A program made the translations under genes and the position numbers. From the NCBI RefSeq assembly GCF_014596945.1, contig NZ_JACVXB010000006.1:125770-189769 (forward strand): a stretch of 64,000 nt of DNA, written 5' to 3'. Every line of letters begins with the position of its first letter. Position 1 is the first letter of the stretch. This DNA is from Aestuariibaculum sediminum (GTDB lineage: Bacteria; Bacteroidota; Bacteroidia; Flavobacteriales; Flavobacteriaceae). Of this stretch, positions 9,062-17,910 are shown in pieces. The notes under the pieces are model-generated. The model was not told the DNA's origin. It saw nothing but the letters and a program-made list of their open reading frames with translations, and searched no databases.

Positions 9062-9826
9062 TTAACGCGATCTATTTAATAGTTTGTATTCTTCGTAACA
9101 TTCGCTAATGGCATCCAGTATTTGTAGGTCGTTAGCGGTTTGTATAAACTCTTTTGAGTAGTTACACTGGCTTACAATTTCGTCTAAATCAATACGGTTT
9201 ATATTTAATAAAGCCATAAGCATTTCTCTATCAAAGCGCGAAGCTAGCAGGTTTCTAATTTCGTCATCCTGTTTCATCTTTTTTAGCTTTCGCATTTCAT
9301 TTGGTTTTTTTCCAAATACACGATGTAAAAAGTCGGCAGGATTAAAGATTGAACCTACAATTCTAGAGAGCGATCCACGCGAATTCGCCTCATAGCCAGT
9401 ACTTGATAATCCGGATATATTGTATCTGTAATTATCATTAATAATGGGAACTTGCTTTATGTCTACTTCTAAATAACCCGTTAATCGTAATTGGTTTACA
9501 ACAACCTCTTCAAGCGCCAAGGCTAGCTCGGTTAACTCGATGGTTGCCGAACCAAACTTAATCCAGTCGTTTGTTACCCTAACTTTAATCGATTTAAAAC
9601 CTAAAAAAGACAAGTGTAATGTGTCGTTTGGTTTGGCTTTAATTTCAAACTCACCTTGTTTGTTTGTTGCTGTACCAACTACCTGATTAAGGTTAACAAT
9701 ATTTACGTTTTCCAGAGGCTTTTTGTCTGAAGAATTCACTATTACTCCTAATACCTTTTCAGATTCTTGTGCAATACTTATAGTTGAAAAAACTAGAAAT
9801 AAAAGGAGTAGTAGGTAATTTTTCAT
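9062..9826 (-). CDS. Exported carboxypeptidase-regulatory-like domain protein
   Basis: 254 aa with a clear signal peptide ([13 protein letters not shown] to SIAQ). Residues 24-105 are a CarboxypepD_reg-like domain: VLGVIVNSSDKKPLENVNIV, then GTATNKQGEFEIKAKPNDTLHLSFLGFK. After EEVVVNQ comes a 140-residue helical tail with many Arg/Lys (MRKLKKMKQDDEIR, FDREMLMALLN, ILDAISECYEEYK). The tail has no membrane segment, so the protein is probably periplasmic. The same architecture (regulatory domain plus helical tail) is seen in the downstream gene. Function unknown. Confidence 0.8.
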   Translation of the reverse strand: MKNYLLLLLFLVFSTISIAQESEKVLGVIVNSSDKKPLENVNIVNLNQVVGTATNKQGEFEIKAKPNDTLHLSFLGFKSIKVRVTNDWIKFGSATIELTELALALEEVVVNQLRLTGYLEVDIKQVPIINDNYRYNISGLSSTGYEANSRGSLSRIVGSIFNPADFLHRVFGKKPNEMRKLKKMKQDDEIRNLLASRFDREMLMALLNINRIDLDEIVSQCNYSKEFIQTANDLQILDAISECYEEYKLLNRSR

Positions 9827-9926
9827 GGATCTTTAAAAACGCTTGTTAGTTCATAAAAGTACTAAACAAATGAATAAAACAAGGTGTCTGTAAAACTTTT
9901 TGACTAAAAATTAACAAAATTAAGAC

Positions 9927-11729
9927 CTATCGTCTTGAGCGTCTTGGTCTTGAAATTTTTTGATTATTCGATTTTGATTCGCCACCCGAACGACGTCCGG
10001 ATTTATTATTTCTTTCACCTTTAAACTCTCCCGAACGTCTAGAGCGTGTTTCTTTTTTACCGCCACGACGATCTCCACGAGGAGCACCAGAGCGTTTTCC
10101 ACCACGTCTTCCGCCACCACGATTTTCAGATACTTCTACATTTACGAAACGACCTTCATGTTTAAAATCGGTAAAGTGTGCTAATACTTTTTCTCTTAAC
10201 TCATTTTCTGTATTAAAGAACGAGAAACTGTCTTTGGTTTCTACTTTAAACACATCATCACGACCTAAATCCAGTTGTTCCTTTAAAAAGTCTTTAAGCT
10301 TCATCCAGTCGAAACCATCTTTCGAGCCGACATTGATAAAGTAACGTGTTGAATCGTTTTTACCACCTTTATAGTCGCGTTCGCTTTCATCGCGGTTGCT
10401 GCCTTCAGAAACATTAAGGTCTTTCGATTTTTGATAGTAATTAAAGAAACGCGTGAACTCAACAGAGAATACTTTCTTAATTAATTCTTCTTTAGTAGTA
10501 TCTTCAAATAATTCATTAATACTGCTTAAGTATTTATCAATTTCGTGATTAACTTCAGTATTATGAATTTTATTGGCTAGCGACATCAGTTGCACTTCGC
10601 AAATTTCCATACCGTTAGGAATGTCTTTTTTGTCGAATTGCTTTTTAATAATGCGCTCTATACTTTTAATTTTACGTACTTCACTTTTAGAAACAATAAC
10701 CATTGAAACCCCAGTTTTTCCAGCACGTCCGGTTCGACCAGAACGGTGTGTATAGGTTTCTACTTCGTCTGGTAATTGGTAGTTAATTACGTGAGTAACA
10801 TCGTCAACATCAATACCACGCGCAGCTACATCGGTAGCTACCAGCATTTGAATTTGATTTTTACGGAAAGCGTTCATCACCAAATCACGTTGGTTCTGAC
10901 TTAAATCTCCATGTAATGCACCTGCATTGTAACCATCTTCAATAAGTTGTTCGGCAACTTTTTGGGTGTCGCGTTTTGTTCTACAGAAAACCACCGAAAA
11001 AATATCTGGATTGGCATCGGCCAAACGTTTTAAAGCTTGATATCGGTCTCTGGCATTTACTAAATAGTATTCGTGCGATACATTACTAGAGCTTTCATTT
11101 TTATTACCAACAGTGATTTCCTGAGGTTTATGCATGAAGTCTTTTGCAATGGCAGCTACTTCTTTTGGCATAGTAGCAGAAAATAACCAGGTGCTTTTAT
11201 CTGCAGGCGTATGCGATAAAATCGCGTTGATATCTTCTTTAAAGCCCATGTTTAGCATTTCGTCGGCTTCATCTAAAACAGAGTATTCAATTTTAGTTAT
11301 GTCAACCATATTACGGCTAATCATATCTTTCATTCTACCAGGCGTAGCAACTATAATTTGTGCACCACGCTTAACGTCTCTTGCCTGTTCCGAAATACTA
11401 GCACCACCGTAAATAGCGACAACGTTAAGTCCGTTACAGTATTTACCGTAAGCTTTTAACTCATTTGTTATTTGTAAACAAAGTTCTCGCGTAGGCGATA
11501 AAATTAATCCTTGTGTAGTACGACTGTTTAAATCTATTTTTTGAAGCATTGGAAAACCAAAGGCAGCAGTTTTACCTGTACCCGTTTGCGCTAAAGCCAC
11601 TAAATCGCCTTCCGTCTCTAATAAAAGCGGAATAGCCTTTTCTTGAACTTCACTTGGTTTTTCAAAACCTAAATCTGTAATTGCTTGTAATAGGTCGTTG
11701 TTAAGACCTAAATCTTGGAATGTGCTCAT
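9927..11729 (-). CDS. DEAD-box RNA helicase with DbpA-type RNA-binding domain and RGG-rich tail
   Basis: 600 aa. Motif order: Q motif (FEKPSEVQ, 22-29), Walker A AQTGTGKT at 47-54, PTREL at 79-83, DEAD at 153-156, SAT at 184-186, then the second RecA domain with VFCRTK, VATDVAARGID and HRSGRTGRAGK. A helical spacer leads to a DbpA-like RRM (RYFINVGSKDGF to VNVEVSE, about 465-550). The last 50 residues are Gly/Arg/Ser-rich, a typical RNA-contacting tail. It resembles CsdA/DeaD proteins that unwind mRNA or help ribosome assembly in the cold. A candidate promoter about 200 bases upstream implies a long 5' leader, in keeping with post-transcriptional control. Confidence 0.93.
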   Translation of the reverse strand: MSTFQDLGLNNDLLQAITDLGFEKPSEVQEKAIPLLLETEGDLVALAQTGTGKTAAFGFPMLQKIDLNSRTTQGLILSPTRELCLQITNELKAYGKYCNGLNVVAIYGGASISEQARDVKRGAQIIVATPGRMKDMISRNMVDITKIEYSVLDEADEMLNMGFKEDINAILSHTPADKSTWLFSATMPKEVAAIAKDFMHKPQEITVGNKNESSSNVSHEYYLVNARDRYQALKRLADANPDIFSVVFCRTKRDTQKVAEQLIEDGYNAGALHGDLSQNQRDLVMNAFRKNQIQMLVATDVAARGIDVDDVTHVINYQLPDEVETYTHRSGRTGRAGKTGVSMVIVSKSEVRKIKSIERIIKKQFDKKDIPNGMEICEVQLMSLANKIHNTEVNHEIDKYLSSINELFEDTTKEELIKKVFSVEFTRFFNYYQKSKDLNVSEGSNRDESERDYKGGKNDSTRYFINVGSKDGFDWMKLKDFLKEQLDLGRDDVFKVETKDSFSFFNTENELREKVLAHFTDFKHEGRFVNVEVSENRGGGRRGGKRSGAPRGDRRGGKKETRSRRSGEFKGERNNKSGRRSGGESKSNNQKISRPRRSRR

Positions 11730-11927
11730 TCTTTTTTATAAGTATTCGATTATGTTATGTAGTGCTACATAAGAAGTGAATCGACATACTTAAACCTAAA
11801 CCTCTTGTAACACATCCTCACTCTGAGGAATTTCGTGAAATTCAATTTAATTTACCGTTTAATGGTTTTGAGGAACAAACCTTGAAAATATTATCAAGCA
11901 GTTGTTCGGGTTTTGAATTTCAAGCGG

Positions 11928-11956
11928 CAAAGATAGACTTTTTTTTCTTAGCACAA
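11928..11956 (-). promoter_or_regulatory. Promoter for the DEAD-box helicase (Bacteroidota type)
   Basis: Read on the minus strand: TTG (11956-11954), 18 bases, TATCTTTG (11935-11928). This matches the flavobacterial TTG-N17-23-TAnnTTTG rule. Transcription would start near 11922, giving a leader of about 190 bases before the ATG at 11729. Confidence 0.6.
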
Positions 11957-12018
11957 TCGACAAGATGTGTCGGTGTTTATTAATTTTAAGTTAAATGAAT
12001 TTTTAGGCCTCCTGTTAT

Positions 12019-12100
12019 GGCGTAACCCTTTGAGTCAGGATATTCGCTGCAAGTCCGCGCTCGTACCTCGCTGTGGGCTTTCCACTGCTATCCCTAACGC
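12019..12100 (-). ncRNA. GC-rich structured intergenic element, flavobacterial repeat family type
   Basis: About 82 bases of much higher GC content stand out in an otherwise AT-rich gap, 26 bases after the lysR stop. On the minus strand it starts GCGTTAGGGATAG and ends GGGTTACGCC; the ends GCGT/ACGC pair. It carries the internal blocks GGAAAGCCC, GAGCGCGGACTTG and CGAATATCCTGA. From memory, elements with GCGTTAGGGAT at one end, an AAAGCCC block and a (G)GTTACGCC end recur at many places in flavobacterial genomes, often after a gene. The Rfam identity is not known to me. The strand is inferred from this orientation. Confidence 0.55.
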
Positions 12101-12125
12101 AAAAAAAGAAATCGAATATGTAAAA

Positions 12126-13007
12126 TTATTTAATCAGACTAAGCACATGATTTAAAATAGGGTTTCTATTATTTTGATTCCAAACAGCCGAAAGCACCGT
12201 GCGCTGCTTTATGTTATGGAGTTCTATAAATTCAATAGAAGAAATCGATGGATTTTGTAGTGATTTAGGAACAATGGAAATCCCAAAATTGTTTTCAACA
12301 AGTTTATAAATAGAATCGGCATGGATGGTATTATGAGACACTAATGGCGAGAATCCGCTGTCATGAAAAATTTCCATAACCACTTCATAGTACGACGAAC
12401 TGTACTCAGGGTCGAACAATATAAAATGTTCATGTTGTAGTTGACCTAAGCTTTTGAAATTACTACTATTAATAGCATGATCTTTTGGTAAAACCAGACA
12501 AAATGGCTCTTTCAGTACAGGAACAGACATTAAACCTTTTGGTACCCGTTCTAAACGCACAAATCCGATATCGATATCTTGAGACATTAAACCTTCAATT
12601 TGTTTTTTATTATCCATTTCTTTCAGGCTGTAAAGAATGTTAGGGTGTGACTTTGTAAATTTTAACAACAAATCGGGTATAATGTGTTGCATAGCGGAAC
12701 CCACATAACCCAAGTTTAATTGTCCTTCTTTGCCGTCTTCCAGTAATTTTGCATGATTCAAAATACCATCCAGACTTTTTAGGTTTTTCGATAATTCTTC
12801 TTTTAGGTATATACCGGCAGAGGTTAGTTTTACTTGGCGGTTATGCCTGTCAAAAAGTTTAACCTCAAGACCATCTTCCATGTCTTTAATCTGGCGACTC
12901 AACCCTGGCTGTGATATGAAAAGTTTTTCTGCAGCTTTTCGAAAATGAAGTGTTTCAGCGACAGCTAAAAAATACTTAAGGTGTCTTAATTCTATTTGAT
13001 AACTCAT
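12126..13007 (-). CDS. LysR-type transcriptional regulator, probable regulator of the hut operon
   Basis: 293 aa. An N-terminal winged helix-turn-helix (residues 4-65: LRHLKYFLAVAETLHFRKAAEKLFISQPGLSRQI, then LEVKLFDR) precedes a type-2 periplasmic-binding-fold effector domain (about 95-293, GQLNLGYVG to GISIVPKS). It is transcribed divergently from hutH across only 92 bases, the classic arrangement for a LysR protein controlling its neighbour. A 17-bp palindrome and overlapping divergent promoters lie in that gap. The inducer is probably histidine or urocanate; that part is inference from context. Confidence 0.9.
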   Translation of the reverse strand: MSYQIELRHLKYFLAVAETLHFRKAAEKLFISQPGLSRQIKDMEDGLEVKLFDRHNRQVKLTSAGIYLKEELSKNLKSLDGILNHAKLLEDGKEGQLNLGYVGSAMQHIIPDLLLKFTKSHPNILYSLKEMDNKKQIEGLMSQDIDIGFVRLERVPKGLMSVPVLKEPFCLVLPKDHAINSSNFKSLGQLQHEHFILFDPEYSSSYYEVVMEIFHDSGFSPLVSHNTIHADSIYKLVENNFGISIVPKSLQNPSISSIEFIELHNIKQRTVLSAVWNQNNRNPILNHVLSLIK

Positions 13008-13023
13008 AGTTATTATTTGTTTG

Positions 13024-13040
13024 TAATAATGGTATTATTA
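13024..13040. promoter_or_regulatory. Candidate LysR operator (17-bp palindrome)
   Basis: TAATAAT-GGT-ATTATTA, perfect 7-base arms. It sits where the -33 element of the hutH promoter should be, which suits activation by the LysR protein, whose sites are T-N11-A palindromes. Confidence 0.5.
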
Positions 13041-13045
13041 AGTAT

Positions 13046-13074
13046 CAAATTTATCGATAATTTTGTAAACACAA
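13046..13074 (-). promoter_or_regulatory. Promoter for the LysR regulator
   Basis: Minus strand TTG (13074-13072), 18 bases, TAAATTTG (13053-13046), 39 bases before the lysR ATG. It overlaps the hutH -7 element on the other strand. Confidence 0.55.
13058..13065 (+). promoter_or_regulatory. Candidate -7 element of the hutH promoter
   Basis: TAATTTTG, 34 bases before the hutH ATG. No TTG is found 17-23 bases upstream, only TTA inside the palindrome at 13024-13040, so the promoter looks weak and activator-dependent. Confidence 0.45.
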
Positions 13075-13099
13075 TCATATTCAATTTAATATCACGAAA

Positions 13100-14590
13100 A
13101 TGTTCATATACGGTATAGATAAATTAACAGTAGATAAAGTCCTTGAAATAGCTTCAGGTAAGGAAAAAGGCGGCTTAACAGATTACGCCATTGCCAAGGT
13201 TAACGAATGTAGGTCAAAGGTTGAGGTTATGGCAAATTCCAATAAGGCTGTATACGGTATTAATACCGGCTTTGGTCCTTTGTGTGATGTGAAAATATCA
13301 CCGGAAGAAACCAGTTTGTTGCAGAAAAACTTGTTGATAACACATGCTGTTGGTGTTGGGAATCCTATTGATAAAGATCTCTCAAAAATTATGCTCATCT
13401 GTAAAGCACATGCTTTAAGTCGCGGGTTTTCGGGAATCCGACTTGAGGTTATTGAGCGTATCATTTATTTTATTGAAAACGATTTGTTGCCTGTTGTACC
13501 CGAACAAGGTTCGGTTGGAGCGTCGGGCGATTTAGCGCCATTATCACATTTGTTTTTACCATTATTTGGTGAAGGTGAATTTTGGATTGGAAATGATATT
13601 ATTCCTGCGAAGGAAGTTTTGAAAGCACATAAATTAGAACCAATTGAGTTGGCGGCTAAAGAAGGTTTAGCGCTTATAAATGGCACGCAATTTATTTTAG
13701 CCCACGCCATAAAAGGCTTGAAGAAAATGGAGTATCTCCTCGATTTAGCCGATGTTGCTGGAGCTATGAGTTTAGAGGGATATCAGGGCAGTGCTTCCCC
13801 TTTTAAAGAATTGTTGCATAGTATTCGTCCGTTTAAAGGAAATTTAGAGGTGGCAGGGCGTATGCGCATGCTTTTTGAAAACTCTAATAATATCAAATCT
13901 CACGAAAACTGTGAACGCGTTCAGGATCCGTATTCTATGCGTTGTATCCCGCAAGTGCACGGCGCGTCGAGAAATGCTTATTATCATTTAAGTGAATTGG
14001 CGGAAATAGAAATGAATTCGGTTACCGATAACCCGATTGTTTTAAGTGAAACCGAAGCGATTTCGGGAGGTAATTTTCACGGACAACCGCTAGCCATGGC
14101 TTTAGATTATGCTTCAATTGCTGCTTCAGAATTAGGAAATATAGCAGACCGTCGTTGCTATTTATTATTAGAAGGAAAATTTGGACTACCTCGTTTATTA
14201 ACGGCTAGTGGCGGTTTAAATTCCGGTTTTATGATTCCGCAATACACTACGGCGGCTTTAGTTACCGAAAATAAATCGTTGTGTTTTCCTCCATCGGCAG
14301 ATAGTGTGCCAACCTCACTTGGGCAGGAAGACCACGTGTCTATGGGAAGTATCTCAGGACGTAAATTCAATCAGATTTTAGGCAATATAGAAAAGATTCT
14401 AGCCATAGAATTAATGTATGCCGCACAAGCCATGGAGTTCAGAAGACCAAATACGTTTTCTGTGATTTTAGAGCAAAACTTCAAAATTATAAGAAGTAAA
14501 GTGGCTAAGTTAGAAGAGGACCGTATTCTTAAAGACGACATTAATGCGCTCATTCAGTTAGTTAAAAATCAAGCATTCATTGTAAAATAA
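13100..14590 (+). CDS. hutH: Histidine ammonia-lyase
   Basis: 496 aa, normal for the family. It removes ammonia from L-histidine to give urocanate, the first step of histidine degradation. The tripeptide Ala141-Ser142-Gly143 (in GSVGASGDLAPL) cyclises into the MIO electrophile. Other family marks are NTGFGPL at 55-61, ALINGTQ, YSMRCIPQVHG, and SGGNFHGQPLA, followed by QEDHVSMGS near the C-terminus. It is the first gene of hutH-hutU-hutI; hutU follows after 6 bases. The divergent LysR gene is the likely regulator. Confidence 0.97.
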   Translation: MFIYGIDKLTVDKVLEIASGKEKGGLTDYAIAKVNECRSKVEVMANSNKAVYGINTGFGPLCDVKISPEETSLLQKNLLITHAVGVGNPIDKDLSKIMLICKAHALSRGFSGIRLEVIERIIYFIENDLLPVVPEQGSVGASGDLAPLSHLFLPLFGEGEFWIGNDIIPAKEVLKAHKLEPIELAAKEGLALINGTQFILAHAIKGLKKMEYLLDLADVAGAMSLEGYQGSASPFKELLHSIRPFKGNLEVAGRMRMLFENSNNIKSHENCERVQDPYSMRCIPQVHGASRNAYYHLSELAEIEMNSVTDNPIVLSETEAISGGNFHGQPLAMALDYASIAASELGNIADRRCYLLLEGKFGLPRLLTASGGLNSGFMIPQYTTAALVTENKSLCFPPSADSVPTSLGQEDHVSMGSISGRKFNQILGNIEKILAIELMYAAQAMEFRRPNTFSVILEQNFKIIRSKVAKLEEDRILKDDINALIQLVKNQAFIVK

Positions 14591-14596
14591 AACGCT

Positions 14597-16594
14597 ATGA
14601 CATTTCAAGAATTGATATTACAAGGTATTCCAAGTGAATTGCCACCACAATATAATTATCCACAGGATGCTAACAGAGCACCAAAACGAAAAGACATTTT
14701 AAACAAAGAGGAAAAGCAATTGGCCATTAGAAATGCGCTTAGGTATTTTCCAAAACAGTGGCATGAAATTTTAGCACCCGAATTTGCTCAGGAGTTGAAT
14801 GATTTCGGTAGAATTTATATGTATCGATTCAAGCCAACTTACAAAATGTATGCTCGAGGTATAGAAGAATATCCGGCAAGAACGGTTCATGCGGCAGCTA
14901 TTATGCTGATGATTCAAAATAATCTGGATCCTGCGGTAGCTCAACATCCTGAAGAATTAATAACCTATGGTGGTAATGGAGCTGTATTCCAAAACTGGGC
15001 ACAGTATTTATTAACTATGCAGTATTTGGCAACAATGACCGATGAGCAGACGCTTCATATGTATTCTGGGCACCCGATGGGATTATTCCCTTCTTCTAAA
15101 AATGCGCCTCGTGTTATTGTAACCAATGGTATGATGATTCCAAATTATTCAAAACCTGATGACTGGGAAAAATTTAATGCGCTTGGTGTTACGCAATATG
15201 GACAAATGACCGCAGGCTCATTTATGTATATTGGTCCGCAGGGTATTGTTCATGGAACAACCATTACTGTTATGAATGCTTTCAGAAAGAAGTTGCCAAA
15301 AGGAGAAACTCCCGAAGGCAAAATATTCTTAACAGCTGGTTTAGGTGGTATGAGTGGTGCGCAGCCTAAGGCAGGAAATATTGCGGGCTGTATCACTATT
15401 GCTGCTGAAGTAAATAAAAAAGCAGCAAAGAAGCGTCATGAGCAAGGTTGGGTAGATGTGTTGGTTGATAATTTAAATGATTTAGTATTACGTGTTAAAA
15501 CGGCTCAGGAAAATAAAGAAGTGGTTTCTATTGCTTACATAGGAAATGTTGTTGATATCTGGGAGCGTTTTTATGAAGAAGACATTTTTATTCATGTGGG
15601 GTCCGATCAAACCTCGTTACATATTCCATGGACTGGTGGTTACTATCCGGTTGGAATTTCTTATGAAGAATCCAACCGATTAATACGAGAAGAACCCGAA
15701 ATTTTTAAAGAAAAGGTGCAGGAATCATTACGCCGTCATGCTGAAGCCATAAATAAACATGCCGAAAGAGGTACTTATTTCTTTGATTATGGTAATGCCT
15801 TTTTATTAGAAGCGTCTCGTGCAGGAGCCGATGTGATGGCCGATAATAATATCGATTTTAAATACCCGTCATATGTTCAGGATATTCTTGGTCCTATGTG
15901 TTTCGACTACGGTTTCGGGCCATTCCGTTGGGTATGTACGTCCGGTAAACCTGAAGATTTAGATAAAACAGATGAAATAGCAATGACGGTGCTTCAGGAA
16001 ATCATGAAACATTCCCCTGAAGAAATTCAGTTACAAATGCAGGATAACATCACCTGGATAAAAGATGCTAAAAAGAACAAAATGGTTGTGGGCTCGCAAG
16101 CACGTATTTTATATGCCGATGCCGAAGGACGTGCTAAAATTGCTGAAGCTTTTAATAATGCCGTTGCAGCAGGACAAATTGGCCCAGTGGTTTTAGGTCG
16201 TGATCACCACGATGTTAGTGGAACCGATTCACCATATCGTGAAACATCTAATATTTACGATGGAAGTAAATTTACCGCCGATATGGCTATTCATAATGTT
16301 ATTGGTGATAGCTTTAGAGGAGCCACCTGGGTGTCTATACACAATGGAGGAGGCGTAGGCTGGGGTGAAGTTATGAATGGAGGTTTCGGAATGGTTTTAG
16401 ATGGTACCCCGGAAGCAGAGGCTAAACTTAAAAATATGTTATTTTTCGATGTAAATAACGGTATTGCCAGACGAAGCTGGGCTAGAAACGACGAAGCTTT
16501 GTTTGCCATTAAACGCGAAATGGAACGAACGCCTAATTTATCGGTAACAATGCCTAATTTAGTGGAAGATGATTTACTCGAAAACTTATTTTAA
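14597..16594 (+). CDS. hutU: Urocanate hydratase
   Basis: 665 aa. Converts urocanate to 4-imidazolone-5-propionate with a tightly bound NAD. Family motifs include YGGNGAVFQNW, SGHPMGLFPS, the Rossmann-like TAGLGGMSGAQPKA, and the active-site GPMCFDYGFGPFRWVC. It is about 100 residues longer than the Bacillus and Pseudomonas proteins (about 550-560 aa), with an extended N-terminal section (residues 1-70), which I take as the Bacteroidota form. Its TAA overlaps the hutI ATG (TAATG), so translation is coupled. Confidence 0.96.
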   Translation: MTFQELILQGIPSELPPQYNYPQDANRAPKRKDILNKEEKQLAIRNALRYFPKQWHEILAPEFAQELNDFGRIYMYRFKPTYKMYARGIEEYPARTVHAAAIMLMIQNNLDPAVAQHPEELITYGGNGAVFQNWAQYLLTMQYLATMTDEQTLHMYSGHPMGLFPSSKNAPRVIVTNGMMIPNYSKPDDWEKFNALGVTQYGQMTAGSFMYIGPQGIVHGTTITVMNAFRKKLPKGETPEGKIFLTAGLGGMSGAQPKAGNIAGCITIAAEVNKKAAKKRHEQGWVDVLVDNLNDLVLRVKTAQENKEVVSIAYIGNVVDIWERFYEEDIFIHVGSDQTSLHIPWTGGYYPVGISYEESNRLIREEPEIFKEKVQESLRRHAEAINKHAERGTYFFDYGNAFLLEASRAGADVMADNNIDFKYPSYVQDILGPMCFDYGFGPFRWVCTSGKPEDLDKTDEIAMTVLQEIMKHSPEEIQLQMQDNITWIKDAKKNKMVVGSQARILYADAEGRAKIAEAFNNAVAAGQIGPVVLGRDHHDVSGTDSPYRETSNIYDGSKFTADMAIHNVIGDSFRGATWVSIHNGGGVGWGEVMNGGFGMVLDGTPEAEAKLKNMLFFDVNNGIARRSWARNDEALFAIKREMERTPNLSVTMPNLVEDDLLENLF

Positions 16595-17832
16595 TGCGAA
16601 TACTATTTAAAAACATAAAAGAATTACTTCAGGTTCGGGAAACTTCGGTAGATTTTGTTTCTGGTAAAGAAATGAGCCAATTACCAACTATTAAAAAGGC
16701 CTATTTATTGGTTGAAGATGGCATTATTAAGGATTTTGGTGCTATGACTGATTTCTCAAATGTTGAAACAGACGAAGTTGTTGATGCCTCGGGTAAAATG
16801 ATATTACCAACCTGGTGCGATTCACATACCCATTTGGTGTATGCTGGAAATCGTGAAAGTGAGTTTGTAGATAAAATAAAAGGCTTATCGTATCAGGATA
16901 TAGCAAACAAAGGTGGAGGGATTTTAAATTCAGCCAAAAAACTACAGGAGACAACGGAAGACGATTTATACCAACAAACCAAAACCCGTTTAGATGAAAT
17001 CATCGCTTTAGGAACTGGGGCTGTTGAAATTAAATCAGGTTACGGTCTAACTGAAGGTTCCGAATTAAAAATGCTTCGTGTTATAAGGCGCTTAAAAGAA
17101 AACTATAGCTTACCAATAAAAGCGACATTTCTAGGGGCTCACGCGGTACCATCGGAATATAAAGATGATAAAGCTGGTTATTTAAATATGTTGGCAGAAG
17201 TATTGATGCCAAAAATTGCGGAAGAAAACCTAGCAGAATTTGTAGATGTGTTTTGTGAAGAAGGTTATTTTTCGGTTGCAGATACCGAGTTTGTTATGGA
17301 GGCTGGAAAGCGTCACGGATTAATACCTAAAATTCATGTGAATCAGTTTACCTCAATAGGCGGTGTTGAGTCCGGAGTAAAATTCAACGCACTTTCTGTA
17401 GATCATCTGGAAGAAATGACCGATGATGACATAGAAAATTTGAAAGGCACTAAAACTATGCCTGTTGCATTGCCAGGTTGTTCATTCTTCTTAAGTATTC
17501 CGTATACGCCAGCAAGAAAAATGATTGATTCTGGATTGCCATTGGCTTTAGCTACCGATTATAATCCAGGGTCTTCGCCTTCAGGAAATATGAACTTTGT
17601 GGTATCCGCAGCTTGTATTAAAATGAAGCTTACACCCGAAGAAGCTATCAATGCGGCAACTCTTAACGGAGCTTACGCTATGGGGCTTCAAAATCAAGTT
17701 GGAAGTATAACGAAAGGGAAGGATGCAAATTTAATTTTGACTAAATCGATAAATTCTTATAACTTTATTCCATATTCTTTTGGTGTTAATCAAATCGAAT
17801 CGGTTTATATAAAGGGAATACCTGTTGTATAA
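16594..17832 (+). CDS. hutI: Imidazolonepropionase
   Basis: 412 aa, amidohydrolase fold. Hydrolyses imidazolone propionate to N-formimino-L-glutamate. Metal ligands are visible: H78 and H80 (DSHTHLVYAG), H248 (IHVNQF), D322 (ATDYNPGSSPSGN); H271 fits the conserved active-site histidine. It begins with a 1-base overlap with hutU. No formimidoylglutamase (hutG) or hutF follows; the next gene is on the other strand after a terminator, so the last step must be encoded elsewhere. Confidence 0.96.
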   Translation: MRILFKNIKELLQVRETSVDFVSGKEMSQLPTIKKAYLLVEDGIIKDFGAMTDFSNVETDEVVDASGKMILPTWCDSHTHLVYAGNRESEFVDKIKGLSYQDIANKGGGILNSAKKLQETTEDDLYQQTKTRLDEIIALGTGAVEIKSGYGLTEGSELKMLRVIRRLKENYSLPIKATFLGAHAVPSEYKDDKAGYLNMLAEVLMPKIAEENLAEFVDVFCEEGYFSVADTEFVMEAGKRHGLIPKIHVNQFTSIGGVESGVKFNALSVDHLEEMTDDDIENLKGTKTMPVALPGCSFFLSIPYTPARKMIDSGLPLALATDYNPGSSPSGNMNFVVSAACIKMKLTPEEAINAATLNGAYAMGLQNQVGSITKGKDANLILTKSINSYNFIPYSFGVNQIESVYIKGIPVV

Positions 17833-17860
17833 ACTTTAATTAACTAAACTAAACTAAGTA

Positions 17861-17888
17861 AGGCGTGTTATTAAACACGCCTTTTTTA
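17861..17888. terminator. Bidirectional terminator between hutI and the M48 gene
   Basis: Stem AGGCGTGTT / AACACGCCT with a short loop and a T-tract. It closes the hut operon and can also serve the convergent M48 protease gene. Confidence 0.85.
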
Positions 17889-17910
17889 TATGTATTAGAG
17901 TTTTAAAGAT

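Noticed and set aside
11967-12155. Plus-strand open frame over the GC-rich element
   Set aside because: It crosses the structured element and the lysR 3' end and has no protein-like composition.
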